Source: Candidatus Peregrinibacteria bacterium (GTDB taxonomy: Bacteria > Patescibacteriota > Gracilibacteria > UBA1369 > LOWO2-01-FULL-3). From it: a stretch of DNA of 46,968 bases. Shown here piece after piece: positions 7,014 to 15,661 of this stretch. Made by a program: the position numbers and the translations under genes. The notes under the pieces are model-generated. The model did not search any database. It was not told the DNA's origin and saw only the letters and a list, made by a program, of their open reading frames with translations. Numbering within the stretch: position 1 is the first letter of the stretch; each line of letters starts with the position of its first letter. The stretch covers positions 1 through 46,968 of the forward strand of contig JACPLZ010000011.1 of the NCBI GenBank assembly GCA_016186245.1, read 5' to 3'.

Positions 7014-7708
7014 TTTTGAACCAGATTTAAATAATCCGTCCTTAAGTCGCCATTATAAATTGGCGCTACGATGCTGTTGCTTTTCTTTATCTTAAAAGTC
7101 AGGCCATTTTTATTCATTCTCGCATAAATATCCGGCAAAAGCTCTCTGCTCAAAAGTCTCTGCAAAATAACATCCTGATCGCCAATAGCTGTAATTATAA
7201 ATGGCGCCGCCAAATGGGAGTTATTTACAAGGATGGTTGTACCGACAGCGGCAACCGCCGAGCTGGCAATTATGCGCTGTCCATTGACCGAAATAGCCTC
7301 TGCGCTTGCCGCATTAAGAATGTTAACGATGTCGCGGATGTCTGCTGCCTGGACCAGCGCTTCGGGCTGGTTTGGTGAATTCCCGTCATTCAACAGGATT
7401 TCCACTCCTTTTCCGCTTGCCTCCACAAGCCCAATATCTTTTTTTAATTTTTCCAGAATGTCCAGACTGACCGAAGCCGTTTGCATATCAAGCTCTTTTT
7501 GGGATTCATCAATCTGTTTGCGCAAAAATACGATCCTGCTTTGAAGATAAGCCTGCTCGTCAAGGAATGTTTTTATCAATTCTTCCCTGGTTTCCAATTC
7601 GTCAGATGAAAGAATATCTCCGGTATTTTTGCCGTAGATACTCCATGCCAAAACCAGTCCAAGAATTATTACGCTCAACAGGATTGTTGCAACAGCATTT
7701 TTCCTCAT
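7010..7708 (-). CDS. DUF881 family protein (first of pair)
   Basis: About 232 aa from the preferred start at 7708 (basic residues then a transmembrane helix); the frame can be read from 7744, but that adds a second hydrophobic stretch with no gap. After the helix come a coiled coil and a DUF881 domain with 'GKGVEILLND', 'AISVNGQRII' and 'HLAAPFIITAIGD', the same landmarks as its neighbour. The two proteins are therefore tandem paralogues. It is divergent from murI, about 70 bp away. A structural or scaffolding role at the envelope is inferred from family context only. Confidence 0.85.
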   Translation of the reverse strand: MRKNAVATILLSVIILGLVLAWSIYGKNTGDILSSDELETREELIKTFLDEQAYLQSRIVFLRKQIDESQKELDMQTASVSLDILEKLKKDIGLVEASGKGVEILLNDGNSPNQPEALVQAADIRDIVNILNAASAEAISVNGQRIIASSAVAAVGTTILVNNSHLAAPFIITAIGDQDVILQRLLSRELLPDIYARMNKNGLTFKIKKSNSIVAPIYNGDLRTDYLNLVQK

Positions 7709-7775
7709 CTGCAGAATAATTATTGACAAAAAAACAATAACCATCTTATCTGTTCTTTACAAGCAATAAAATAAA

Positions 7776-8588
7776 ATGATTGGAATTTTTGACTCGGGAT
7801 ATGGTGGTTTAACTGTTTTTAAGCCGATAATCGAGCTTTTACCGGAGTATGATTATATCTATCTCGGAGATAGCGCCCGCGCGCCTTATGGTGGAAGGAG
7901 TGGGGAAGTGATCAAGAAATTTTCCGAAGAAGCTGTGGAATTTTTGTTTAAACACGGGGCGAATTTGATAATATTTGCTTGCAATACCGCATCAAGTCTC
8001 GCACTTAGGCACGTGCAGGAAAAATATTTAAAAGGCCCTAATGAAAGAGAACGGAAAATTTTGGGTGTCCTCATCCCTGTTGCGGAGGAAGCGGTTAAAA
8101 CGACCAAAAACGGCCACATTGGAGTGATTGGCACAAAAGCTACGATTCAATCGAAGGTTTATGAAACTGAAATCCACAAATTAAAACCGCACATCAAAGT
8201 TTTTCAGCAGGCCTGTCCGCTGCTTGTGCCGTTTATTGAAGAAAACTGGCATAAAAAACCGGAGGCAAATTCGATCTTGAAGAAATATCTGCTTCCGTTA
8301 AAAAGCACTCACATAGATACTCTTATTCCGGGTTGCACGCATTATCCATTGATGATTGGTCAAATTGAAAAATATATGGGCAAAAAGACCAAAATCCTGC
8401 ATTCCGGCGAAATCACTGCAGGAAAACTTAAAGAATATTTGGAGCGCCATCCTGAAATTGACAGCAAATTGGCGAAGAATAAAAATCGCACCTTTTTCAC
8501 TACGGACAATCCCAGGCGATTTAAAGAATTTACCGAGCAGCATTTTGGAATGAAAATCAAAATGCCGGCACAGATTGAACTGGGATAA
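7776..8588 (+). CDS. murI: glutamate racemase
   Basis: 270 aa, the usual size. It interconverts L- and D-glutamate for peptidoglycan. The two catalytic cysteines are present: Cys69 in FACNTAS and Cys187 in PGCTHYPL. The N-terminal IGIFDSGYGG holds the conserved Asp6-Ser7, and DSARAPYG is the family's substrate loop. Together with murA in the same window it shows that the organism builds a wall. The gene is monocistronic, divergent from the DUF881 pair and convergent with guaA; a 240-bp hairpin lies after it. Confidence 0.97.
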   Translation: MIGIFDSGYGGLTVFKPIIELLPEYDYIYLGDSARAPYGGRSGEVIKKFSEEAVEFLFKHGANLIIFACNTASSLALRHVQEKYLKGPNERERKILGVLIPVAEEAVKTTKNGHIGVIGTKATIQSKVYETEIHKLKPHIKVFQQACPLLVPFIEENWHKKPEANSILKKYLLPLKSTHIDTLIPGCTHYPLMIGQIEKYMGKKTKILHSGEITAGKLKEYLERHPEIDSKLAKNKNRTFFTTDNPRRFKEFTEQHFGMKIKMPAQIELG

Positions 8589-8597
8589 AAACTTCTT

Positions 8598-8837
8598 TGA
8601 AAATAGCGGATATGATTGCGAAATTCCGAACGAGCGAGTTTGAAAATTTTGTCTGCCGAATCATGCAAATCATGACGAAAAAAGCGTGAAAAAAATCGCT
8701 GTCTGAGCGCTCCTGATGAAAGTCAGGAAGCGAGTTTGCGATTTTTAGCTTTTTAAGCTCATGATTTCAGGCTCGGCAGGCAAAACTTTTCAATCCCGAG
8801 CGAGCGAGGAATTTCGCAATCATATCCGCTATTTTCA
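8598..8837. repeat. 240-bp imperfect inverted repeat between convergent genes
   Basis: The outer arms 8598-8627 and 8808-8837 are perfect 30-bp complements. Inside, the arms stay recognisable but diverge, and a further stem TCCTGA/TCAGGA sits near the centre. It fills the space between murI and guaA, which converge on it. No open reading frame or transposase is present. It can fold on either strand, so it could serve as a two-way terminator; a MITE origin is an alternative. Confidence 0.85.
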
Positions 8838-8844
8838 TGAAAAT

Positions 8845-10647
8845 TTACTCCCATTCAATAGTGCCGGGAGGTTTATTTGTCACATCGTAAAAGACCGCCG
8901 AGATTCCTTTTAATCCGATCAGCCGTTTTATAAGTTCGTTCAATTTTTCAAAATCCATTCTGTAAAAATTTGCCGTCATGGCCTCTTCGCTGCAAACCGG
9001 CCTTAGGACAAGCGATTCTCCACTTTGATTATTCACTTTTAATGGCAGTAAAACTGTCGGGAATTGCCATATCTCCCTGTTGATTTTGGCTTCAGCAAGG
9101 TAATTCATCACAATCATATCAGCCTGTTGGATAGTCGAAATACGCTCTCTGCTCAGGTCTGAAGGGTCGACCACAAAACTATCAAAAGCATCAGGAGATA
9201 AGCCATAAACTACCCTGTTCACACCTTTAAATTGATTAGTCAGTCGACTAGACAGAGTGTCCAGGTCATCCCAAGAAAGTGGCTTGCCGTAGACCAAAGC
9301 TGGATGTCGATAAGTGCGTTCATCCCCCTGTACGCCCACGCTTTTTATCGGCAATACTTTTATTTTCATACCAAAGCGATCGGCAATTTGCTGCATTTCC
9401 GCTTCCAGCGATTCTTTTGACTCAATATTATCCAACCCTTTGGCGCACAGACATCTCACCGCCAACCCTGGACCAGGAAAAGGATGCCTCCATACCAAAT
9501 GCTCCGGCAGCCCCAGTCGCTCGCCAACGAGACGCACCTCATCCTTGTACAGCTGTTTTAAGGGTTCAATCACTTTACCGGCCTCATCAAGTTTTTTTAT
9601 CCGCTCAACTTGATTATGATGTGTCTTTATCACATCGGCATGTCTGGTGCCGCCGGTTTCAATTGTGTCGGGGTAAATTGTTCCCTGTCCCAAAAACCAT
9701 TCATCTGGATTTAAACCCAGCCTTTCGGAAACTTTTTCCTGTATGTCCAAAAATAAATCGCCAATAATCTGGCGTTTTTTTTCCGGCTCATAAATTTCTT
9801 TTAAGGCCGCAAAATATTCTTCACTTGCATCGTAGACGTGCAGGTTCCCAATGCCTACGGATTTCAAAGCTTCTTCGACTTCTTTTCTCTCATTCATGCG
9901 CATAAAACCGGTATCCACAAACAGCCCATACACACGATCTGACCCCAAAACTTTTTCCAAAAGCAAAAATGCCACTGTGCTGTCCACCCCGCCGCTGATC
10001 ATCAAAAAAACTTTTTTACCACCCACCTTCATCTTTATTTCTTCCATCATTTTTTCCACGTACTGGTCAAGATTCCATTCGCGTTTTGCGCCTGTCAATG
10101 CGATAAAATTTTCAAAAATCTGCTTGCCACAGGGCGTATGGGTTACTTCCGGATGGAACTGCATGGAGTAGAAATTTCGCTTGTAATCGGCCATCGCAGC
10201 AATTGGACAATCCTCTGTCCCTCCAACAATTTCAAATCCTTCCGGCACTTTTACCACTTGGTCAAAATGACTCATCCATACTTTTTCCTCATTTTCCAGT
10301 CCTTCAAAAATGCCTTTTTTCTGCTGGAACTTCACAACCGCAGGACCATATTCGCTCATCACGCCGGGCTCGACTTCGCCTCCCAAAGCATAGGCCGTCA
10401 TTTGATGGCCATAGCAGATTCCCAAAACGGGGACTCCCAGTTCATAAATACCCGCATCTGCTTTTGGACTCTCCGGTGCATTTACGCTTGCAGGCCCTCC
10501 GGACAAAATAATTCCCATGTAATCTTTCAGTTTTTGCGCAGGAGCAGTGCCATCTAAAATCTCCGAATAAACACCCATGCGTCTGACCCGGTTGGCAATA
10601 AGATGCGCGTATTGTCCTCCAAAATCCAGTACTGCAATCTTGTCCAT
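8845..10647 (-). CDS. guaA: GMP synthase (glutamine-hydrolysing), long form
   Basis: 600 aa: N-terminal class-I glutaminase (Cys78 in GICYGHQ; His165 and Glu167 in QFHPEVTH), ATP-pyrophosphatase with the P-loop SGGVDS (218-223), and a C-terminal dimerisation domain ending KPPGTIEWE. It converts XMP to GMP. Typical bacterial enzymes have about 515-525 residues. The extra 80 or so lie in the dimerisation domain, where IKSVGVQGD is followed by a segment with NRVVYGLSPDAF before the terminal block. That order resembles the long eukaryotic enzyme. Its start codon shares one base with the lysS stop (TAATG), so translation is coupled. Cytosolic. Confidence 0.96.
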   Translation of the reverse strand: MDKIAVLDFGGQYAHLIANRVRRMGVYSEILDGTAPAQKLKDYMGIILSGGPASVNAPESPKADAGIYELGVPVLGICYGHQMTAYALGGEVEPGVMSEYGPAVVKFQQKKGIFEGLENEEKVWMSHFDQVVKVPEGFEIVGGTEDCPIAAMADYKRNFYSMQFHPEVTHTPCGKQIFENFIALTGAKREWNLDQYVEKMMEEIKMKVGGKKVFLMISGGVDSTVAFLLLEKVLGSDRVYGLFVDTGFMRMNERKEVEEALKSVGIGNLHVYDASEEYFAALKEIYEPEKKRQIIGDLFLDIQEKVSERLGLNPDEWFLGQGTIYPDTIETGGTRHADVIKTHHNQVERIKKLDEAGKVIEPLKQLYKDEVRLVGERLGLPEHLVWRHPFPGPGLAVRCLCAKGLDNIESKESLEAEMQQIADRFGMKIKVLPIKSVGVQGDERTYRHPALVYGKPLSWDDLDTLSSRLTNQFKGVNRVVYGLSPDAFDSFVVDPSDLSRERISTIQQADMIVMNYLAEAKINREIWQFPTVLLPLKVNNQSGESLVLRPVCSEEAMTANFYRMDFEKLNELIKRLIGLKGISAVFYDVTNKPPGTIEWE

Positions 10648-12233
10648 TATTTCATCTTCTTAAGAAGTTTTTTGGCTTTTTCCATCGCCTTTTTTTCTTT
10701 TTTGACAGTGTCCTCAAGCGGCCTCATAAGAGGGAACATCACCACATCTTTTAAATTATCCTGCGCACAAAGCAGCGTAATCAGGCGGTCAACACCCATG
10801 CCCCAGCCGGACACGCAGGGCATCCCGTGTTCCATCGCCAGCAGATATTCTTCATTCATCATCATGGCCTCCTCATCGCCCTGGGCCTTTGCCAAAGACT
10901 GTTTTTCAAATCTCTCGCGCTGATCAAGAGGATCCACGATCTCGCTATATGCGTTGATAATTTCCCATGTATTCACCAAAAGCTGAAAAGTATCGCACAA
11001 CCTTGGATCATCATCGTTTTTACGCGCCAATGGTTTTGTGCTTAAAGGATGCTGGATAACAAAGGTCGGTTGAATCAATTTCGGCCTGGAAACTTTTTTA
11101 TATAAATGATCGACCAGATTTCCATATCCCAGATTTTCCGCGCCATCGATGACGATTTTTTTCCTTTTGATTTCTTTCAATAGGGAAGCCGGTTCATCAA
11201 ATTTTAGCACATCAATACCGCAATCTTTTTTAATCAGTTCTGTGAATTTTTTGCGCGGCCAGGGAGGAGTAAAATCAATGTCCACTTCTTTGCCATCCCT
11301 GTCTTTTACTTTGACTTTCAACGTTCCCAGCAGTTTTTTTAAAATAGCCACAAACATCCGTTCGGTAAATTTCATATTGTCATCGTAATTCCAATAAGCG
11401 GCGTAATGCTCGATCATCGTAAATTCCTGGAGATGGCTCGGATCAAGACCCTCATTTCGGAAGCATCTGGCCACCTCGAAAGTTTTTTCAAAACCGCCTA
11501 CCATGGCCATTTTCTGCCACAATTCACCGGCCGCGATCCGCAGATAAACATCAATGTCGAGCGCATTATGATGGGTGATAAACGGTTTTGCAGAGGCGCC
11601 GGATGAAACATTTTCCAGCACCGGAGTTTCAATCTCGACAAACCCTTCCGACCAGTAAAATTCCCGAAAAGCGCGGACAAGATTGCTTCTCAAAATAAAT
11701 CTTTGCAAAACATCTCGATCCATGACGGTATCGAGATAACGCTGTCGATATTTGGTTTCCTGGTCTTGCACACCGTGCCATTTTTCCGGCAGAGGACGCA
11801 GAGCCTTGGACAGTAAAATCACTTTGGAAACCAGCGCTGTAATCTCGCCATGTCTTGTTTTAAACAACTCGCCTTCAACGCCGATAAAATCCCCCATGTC
11901 AATTTTTCGGATGAATTTATAGGCTTCATTGCCCATCAAGTCCTGCATGAAGCAGACCTGAATTTTCCCCGAAAAATCCTGGATATGTCCAAATGTCAGT
12001 TTCCCATGCTCACGCAAAGTCATCAGTCGTCCGCAAAGTTTAAGTGGATTTTTGGAAGGATTTTTTAGAATGGCATCCGCCTCGCGCAAGGTGTCTTTTG
12101 AGCCTTTCTCAAGCGCGTCTATGGCGAAATGTGTCCGCTCAAAACGCGCCGCATATGGATTTATTCCCTGCTTTCGCAGCTCCGCCACTTTCTGCAAACG
12201 TACATGAAACTCATTGTTATCGGCACCGGACAT
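10647..12233 (-). CDS. lysS: lysyl-tRNA synthetase, class II
   Basis: 528 aa. An N-terminal OB-fold anticodon-binding domain (GRLMTLREHGKLTFGHIQD) is followed by the class II core: motif 2 FEVARCFRNEGLDPSHLQEFTM and motif 3 GWGMGVDRLITLL, with the LysRS-specific GASAKPFITHHN loop. It charges tRNA-Lys in the cytosol. It is slightly longer than usual, with a basic C-terminal tail rich in Lys. A TATAAT ends 6 nt before the ATG, so the transcript is likely leaderless. It is the first gene of a two-gene unit with guaA. Confidence 0.97.
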   Translation of the reverse strand: MSGADNNEFHVRLQKVAELRKQGINPYAARFERTHFAIDALEKGSKDTLREADAILKNPSKNPLKLCGRLMTLREHGKLTFGHIQDFSGKIQVCFMQDLMGNEAYKFIRKIDMGDFIGVEGELFKTRHGEITALVSKVILLSKALRPLPEKWHGVQDQETKYRQRYLDTVMDRDVLQRFILRSNLVRAFREFYWSEGFVEIETPVLENVSSGASAKPFITHHNALDIDVYLRIAAGELWQKMAMVGGFEKTFEVARCFRNEGLDPSHLQEFTMIEHYAAYWNYDDNMKFTERMFVAILKKLLGTLKVKVKDRDGKEVDIDFTPPWPRKKFTELIKKDCGIDVLKFDEPASLLKEIKRKKIVIDGAENLGYGNLVDHLYKKVSRPKLIQPTFVIQHPLSTKPLARKNDDDPRLCDTFQLLVNTWEIINAYSEIVDPLDQRERFEKQSLAKAQGDEEAMMMNEEYLLAMEHGMPCVSGWGMGVDRLITLLCAQDNLKDVVMFPLMRPLEDTVKKEKKAMEKAKKLLKKMK

Positions 12234-12239
12234 GGAGGC

Positions 12240-12245
12240 ATTATA
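12240..12245 (-). promoter_or_regulatory. -10 box of lysS-guaA, probably leaderless
   Basis: Minus-strand TATAAT, followed by GCCTCC and the ATG at 12233. Transcription starting 7 nt downstream would begin at the start codon itself. The -35 region is weak (TGGTAA). Confidence 0.6.
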
Positions 12246-12302
12246 AAAGGCGGAAAGCTAATTTACCAGTCATAACTGAACAATTCCACACCCACGCCAA
12301 AA

Positions 12303-14942
12303 TTATTCGCTCACCCCGTACTCTTCAAACTTCCTCGTCTTTTCAATATCAAGAAATTTCATCTGCTCTTTTTTGAAAGCAAGCTCCACATGTCCAACAG
12401 GGCCATTTCGATGCTTGCGGATATACACATCCGTAACACCTTTTTTTTCGGTATCTTCCTCATAATAATCTTCACGATAAATCATCAGCACCACGTCGCT
12501 GTCTTGTTCAATCGCACCTGAGTTATGCGACACAATATTATTTGCTAAAAAGCAAGATTCTTGTGGAACAGTCATGTCGTAAACCTCCTCTTCACCGGCA
12601 GCCTCAATTTTCACAATTTTATCCCAAAATAAATTATTATTACATTCCAGCTCTAAATCATGATCTGCAAGCCAAAAAGCGTAATTAAACACCAAATTTC
12701 GTGAAGGAGAAAAATTAAAATGGGCAGAGCCACAATAAGAAACTTCCCTTAACTCTGCCATTTGTCTAGCCGTTAAACCTACTCTTTCCATAGATTTTTT
12801 TATCTTAGTAAATATCTGTTGCGGCAAAGTATCAATATCTGTATTTGGAATAACGCCTTCCAGGGCTTTGCTCAATTTCACTGCTTGTGTTTTTCTTGGG
12901 CCAAAAGATCCGACATGGTTCAGAAACTTTTTTAAATCTTTTGCGCCATAAATAGTCACCATATAATTTGGCTTATATTCCCCTTTACGAACACGATATA
13001 TTCTTGCAACTATTCCAAATCTCAACAGCAGCGTCATTACATCAAAAGCTAAACCCTGGCTGTTTGTTGAGTAATGAATAACATGACTACATTTGCTGTT
13101 TCCTTTTCTTGTAAAAATAGTCCCATCGGTAGCCCAAAGGTGACGAAGCAGGGTTGCTATTTTTTGATTGCTTAGCTTAAAAGCCGCCACCGGAATACGT
13201 TTCTGATGGGATCGTTGCCCAAATATTTCCAATTCTCTAAACCATTTGTTGACACCGTCATAATGCCATCGATTTCCATTTCCGCTCAATAAAAGCTGAT
13301 GCCAGCTCCTTCTTCCCTTATATCTTGTTACTTTCATGCCAAATTCTTTCTCAGCTGCCTTTTTTACAAAAGCGCTGTTTTCCTCAGAGCTCGTGGTATA
13401 TCGCATCGGAGCATTATTCAAATAGCTTCCGTCACCGATCATTTGTCCCAGCAGGCCAATCCGATAATCAGACCAATCCTCCGCGCCATCCGGTTCTGGC
13501 AACTCATGAGCAATGGCTATCCTCTCTCCCTTTTTCATCATTCCAATTTTTTTCCATCCATCTCCTGTCATCAGTCGATGATTTGCAGTTGCAGTAACCT
13601 CCAGGCCTGTTGCCAATTTCACTTTAAATACAGGCTTTGTCCCGACCTTCCAAACTTTTTCACTTTTTGATTTAATTAATTTCCCTTGAGTATTAACTGC
13701 CAAAACTTCCGGTTCTTTATCCACCAATTCTTTAACCGGCACTCTGGTTCCATCTGCCAAAGTTATCAAGGTATCGCCAACAAGACATTCCCTCAAATCC
13801 GACAATTGCGGGATTTTACTCGGCCTTAATTCCACCGCTCTCGACAGCTGTGAGAGGGCGATAATGGGAATAGAAAGATCGCGCGCCAGAGCCTTTAACG
13901 ACCGCGAAATTTCACTGATTTCCTGCACGCGGTTTACCTGGAAAGAACCCGACATTCCTGTACTCATAAGCTGCAAATAATCGACCACAAGCAAATCCAG
14001 GCCGCTCTCCATTTTTAATCGTCTGGCTTTTGCTTTTAATTCCGCAATCGAATTTCCAATCGAATCATCGATAAAAATTTTCATGGAATTTAATTCATCC
14101 ATCACCGCTCCGATTTTACCAAAGTCCTCATCGGTCAATTGCCCGGTCCTCATCTTCCACGAATCTACGGAAAGCAGACTACAAAACATGCGCTCCACAA
14201 GCTGCTCCTTGGACATTTCCAGAGAAATAATAGCCACGGCATGCCCCTTTTTGGCTACATTCTGGGCTATATTCAATGCGAGAGCGGTTTTGCCCATTGA
14301 CGGCCTTGCGGCCAAAACAACAAGATCTGATGGCTGCAGGCCTGACAAAATATTATCCAGTGATTTAAATCCTGTCGGAATTCCACGATATTTTTCCTTA
14401 ACATCAGGATCATGGAGGTCGGAAATTTTTTCATAGGTTTTATTGAGGACATCTTTGATATGGACAAATCGATCCGCCATAAACGTCTGGGAGACGCCAA
14501 AAATCGTTTTTTCCGCATTGTCGATCAGATTTTCAACATCTTCATTTTCCATGTATCCAAAGCCCTTAATCGTATCTCCTGCAATGATCAGTTTCCTCAA
14601 AATCGCCTTTTGCTTAACAATCGTCGCGTATTGAAAAATGTGGGTCGCGGTAGGGACTTCATTGGCCAATTGGGCGAGATAGGAAGCTCCGCCGATCAAT
14701 TTCAACTCACCGCGGTCTTCGAGAATATTAACAAGCGTGACAAGATCGATAGGGGAGCGCTTGTCGTACAAATCGAGAATTGCCTTATAAATAAGCCGAT
14801 GGGCATCATGATAAAAGTCCTCCGGTTTGAGAAAATCGGAAATCTTGACGATCGCGTCTTTATCGATCAGCACGGAACCTATAGCCGATCTCTCGGCCTC
14901 CAGACTGTGCGGCGGCACATGTGAATCCATCAAATTGGCCAT
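12303..14942 (-). CDS. dnaB: replicative DNA helicase DnaB with an intein
   Basis: The precursor has 879 aa. Host residues 1-385 and 808-879 add up to a normal 457-aa DnaB: N-terminal primase-binding domain, Walker A ARPSMGKT (212-219), LLVVDYLQLM Walker B (318-327) and the DLRE//SGAIEQDSD loop near the nucleotide site. The intein (386-807) splits that loop between Glu385 and Ser808. DnaB unwinds DNA at the fork; it works only after splicing. A promoter with a 17-bp spacer precedes the gene. It is a single-gene unit, divergent from yraN. Confidence 0.97.
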   Translation of the reverse strand: MANLMDSHVPPHSLEAERSAIGSVLIDKDAIVKISDFLKPEDFYHDAHRLIYKAILDLYDKRSPIDLVTLVNILEDRGELKLIGGASYLAQLANEVPTATHIFQYATIVKQKAILRKLIIAGDTIKGFGYMENEDVENLIDNAEKTIFGVSQTFMADRFVHIKDVLNKTYEKISDLHDPDVKEKYRGIPTGFKSLDNILSGLQPSDLVVLAARPSMGKTALALNIAQNVAKKGHAVAIISLEMSKEQLVERMFCSLLSVDSWKMRTGQLTDEDFGKIGAVMDELNSMKIFIDDSIGNSIAELKAKARRLKMESGLDLLVVDYLQLMSTGMSGSFQVNRVQEISEISRSLKALARDLSIPIIALSQLSRAVELRPSKIPQLSDLRECLVGDTLITLADGTRVPVKELVDKEPEVLAVNTQGKLIKSKSEKVWKVGTKPVFKVKLATGLEVTATANHRLMTGDGWKKIGMMKKGERIAIAHELPEPDGAEDWSDYRIGLLGQMIGDGSYLNNAPMRYTTSSEENSAFVKKAAEKEFGMKVTRYKGRRSWHQLLLSGNGNRWHYDGVNKWFRELEIFGQRSHQKRIPVAAFKLSNQKIATLLRHLWATDGTIFTRKGNSKCSHVIHYSTNSQGLAFDVMTLLLRFGIVARIYRVRKGEYKPNYMVTIYGAKDLKKFLNHVGSFGPRKTQAVKLSKALEGVIPNTDIDTLPQQIFTKIKKSMERVGLTARQMAELREVSYCGSAHFNFSPSRNLVFNYAFWLADHDLELECNNNLFWDKIVKIEAAGEEEVYDMTVPQESCFLANNIVSHNSGAIEQDSDVVLMIYREDYYEEDTEKKGVTDVYIRKHRNGPVGHVELAFKKEQMKFLDIEKTRKFEEYGVSE
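12522..13787 (-). mobile_element. intein with LAGLIDADG homing-endonuclease domain in DnaB
   Basis: 422 aa, from Cys386 to Asn807 of the precursor. Splicing residues are complete: Cys1 (CLVGDTLI, block A), TxNH in ATANHRL (block B), penultimate His806, terminal Asn807 and +1 Ser808. Between them, LLGQMIGDGSY (498-507) and LRHLWATDGTIF (599-610) match the two LAGLIDADG helices, each with its catalytic Asp. A helix-turn-helix-like stretch (TARQMAELREVSYCG) follows. The element therefore looks able both to splice and to home. The insertion point interrupts the conserved DLRESGxIEQD loop. Confidence 0.93.
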
Positions 14943-14969
14943 AGTGGAAATTCTTGATTTTGGATCAGA

Positions 14970-14998
14970 ACTATAGATTTTCGCGGAGCAAAAATCAA
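14970..14998 (-). promoter_or_regulatory. promoter of dnaB
   Basis: On the minus strand TTGATT (14998-14993), a 17-bp spacer and TATAGT (14975-14970). The predicted start is about 20 nt before the dnaB ATG at 14942. No strong ribosome-binding site is visible. Confidence 0.6.
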
Positions 14999-15054
14999 GT
15001 TTTGTATTGTATCACAGTTAAGTTTCCATTGGTCGCAGGATTGCAATTGATTAA

Positions 15055-15215
15055 GGAACCTCTGAAAAACCTCCAACCTACTGCAATTTTCAGAATTTGG
15101 CTGCAAATGATTCATCTCTCGTCGACGTATCTTTTCTGATATGCCTCCTCGAGCTTCATCATTTTCGCTCAAATTCTGAAAATTTCGTAACGGCCGGAGG
15201 TTTTTCAGAGGTTCC
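15055..15215. repeat. 161-bp imperfect inverted repeat between divergent genes
   Basis: Perfect 20-bp arms: GGAACCTCTGAAAAACCTCC at 15055-15074 and its complement at 15196-15215. A second matched block, ATTTTCAGAATTTG, lies further in on both sides. It accounts for most of the 341-bp non-coding space between dnaB and yraN. Because those genes diverge, it is not a simple terminator. No coding capacity seen. Confidence 0.85.
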
Positions 15216-15283
15216 ATAAAAGATTTTAGAATAATTTAATAAGTTGATGCTAGCGTGGCAATGTCTAAATTCTAAAAACACAG

Positions 15284-15661
15284 ATGCCAAGCCAAAAATC
15301 GCAACTTGGAACTCTCGGCGAAAATTACGCGGAAAGTTACCTGGTTTCACGGAATTATCTTATTCTTTGTAAAAATTACCGCTGCCGGTTTGGTGAAATA
15401 GATATCATCGCGGTTGACTATTCGAATGGGGAATTATGTTTTGTTGAAGTCAAAACCCGCACCTCCTCACTCTTTGGCGAGCCGCAGGATGCCGTGGATT
15501 ACCGGAAAAAAGAAAAAATTTTCAAAACTGCGCTGCATTTTTTTCAGACATCAACACAAAAACACCCGTCTATTTGGAGAAGTGATGTTATTGCCGTAAA
15601 ATTGGACGCAGAGCGCCGGTTTGCCGGAATTGAACATTTTAAAAATATTTTCAATGGATAA
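15284..15661 (+). CDS. yraN: UPF0102/YraN family endonuclease-like protein
   Basis: 125 aa, the normal size for YraN. It has the Holliday-junction-resolvase-like/PD-(D/E)xK core: GxxGExxA near the start (GTLGENYAESYL), FGEIDIIA (Glu38, Asp40) and FVEVKTR (Glu55, Lys57). The family is conserved in bacteria but its function is not settled; a nuclease role is inferred from the fold. Its last 8 bp overlap the start of the PEGA gene. The ATG has no Shine-Dalgarno. Confidence 0.92.
   Translation: MPSQKSQLGTLGENYAESYLVSRNYLILCKNYRCRFGEIDIIAVDYSNGELCFVEVKTRTSSLFGEPQDAVDYRKKEKIFKTALHFFQTSTQKHPSIWRSDVIAVKLDAERRFAGIEHFKNIFNG

Noticed and set aside
8598..8837. Insertion sequence bounded by 30-bp terminal inverted repeats
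   Set aside because: Only 180 bp lie between the arms, there is no transposase and the interior is itself self-complementary; a MITE remains possible but unproved.
9240..9262. Extra TAGACA site in guaA as part of the array
   Set aside because: Single TAGACA hits occur about once every 2-3 kb in the window, as expected by chance; only 5573-5963 is clustered.
13299..13670. Plus-strand ORFs inside dnaB
   Set aside because: They lie antisense to the intein, which is coherent and motif-complete on the minus strand.
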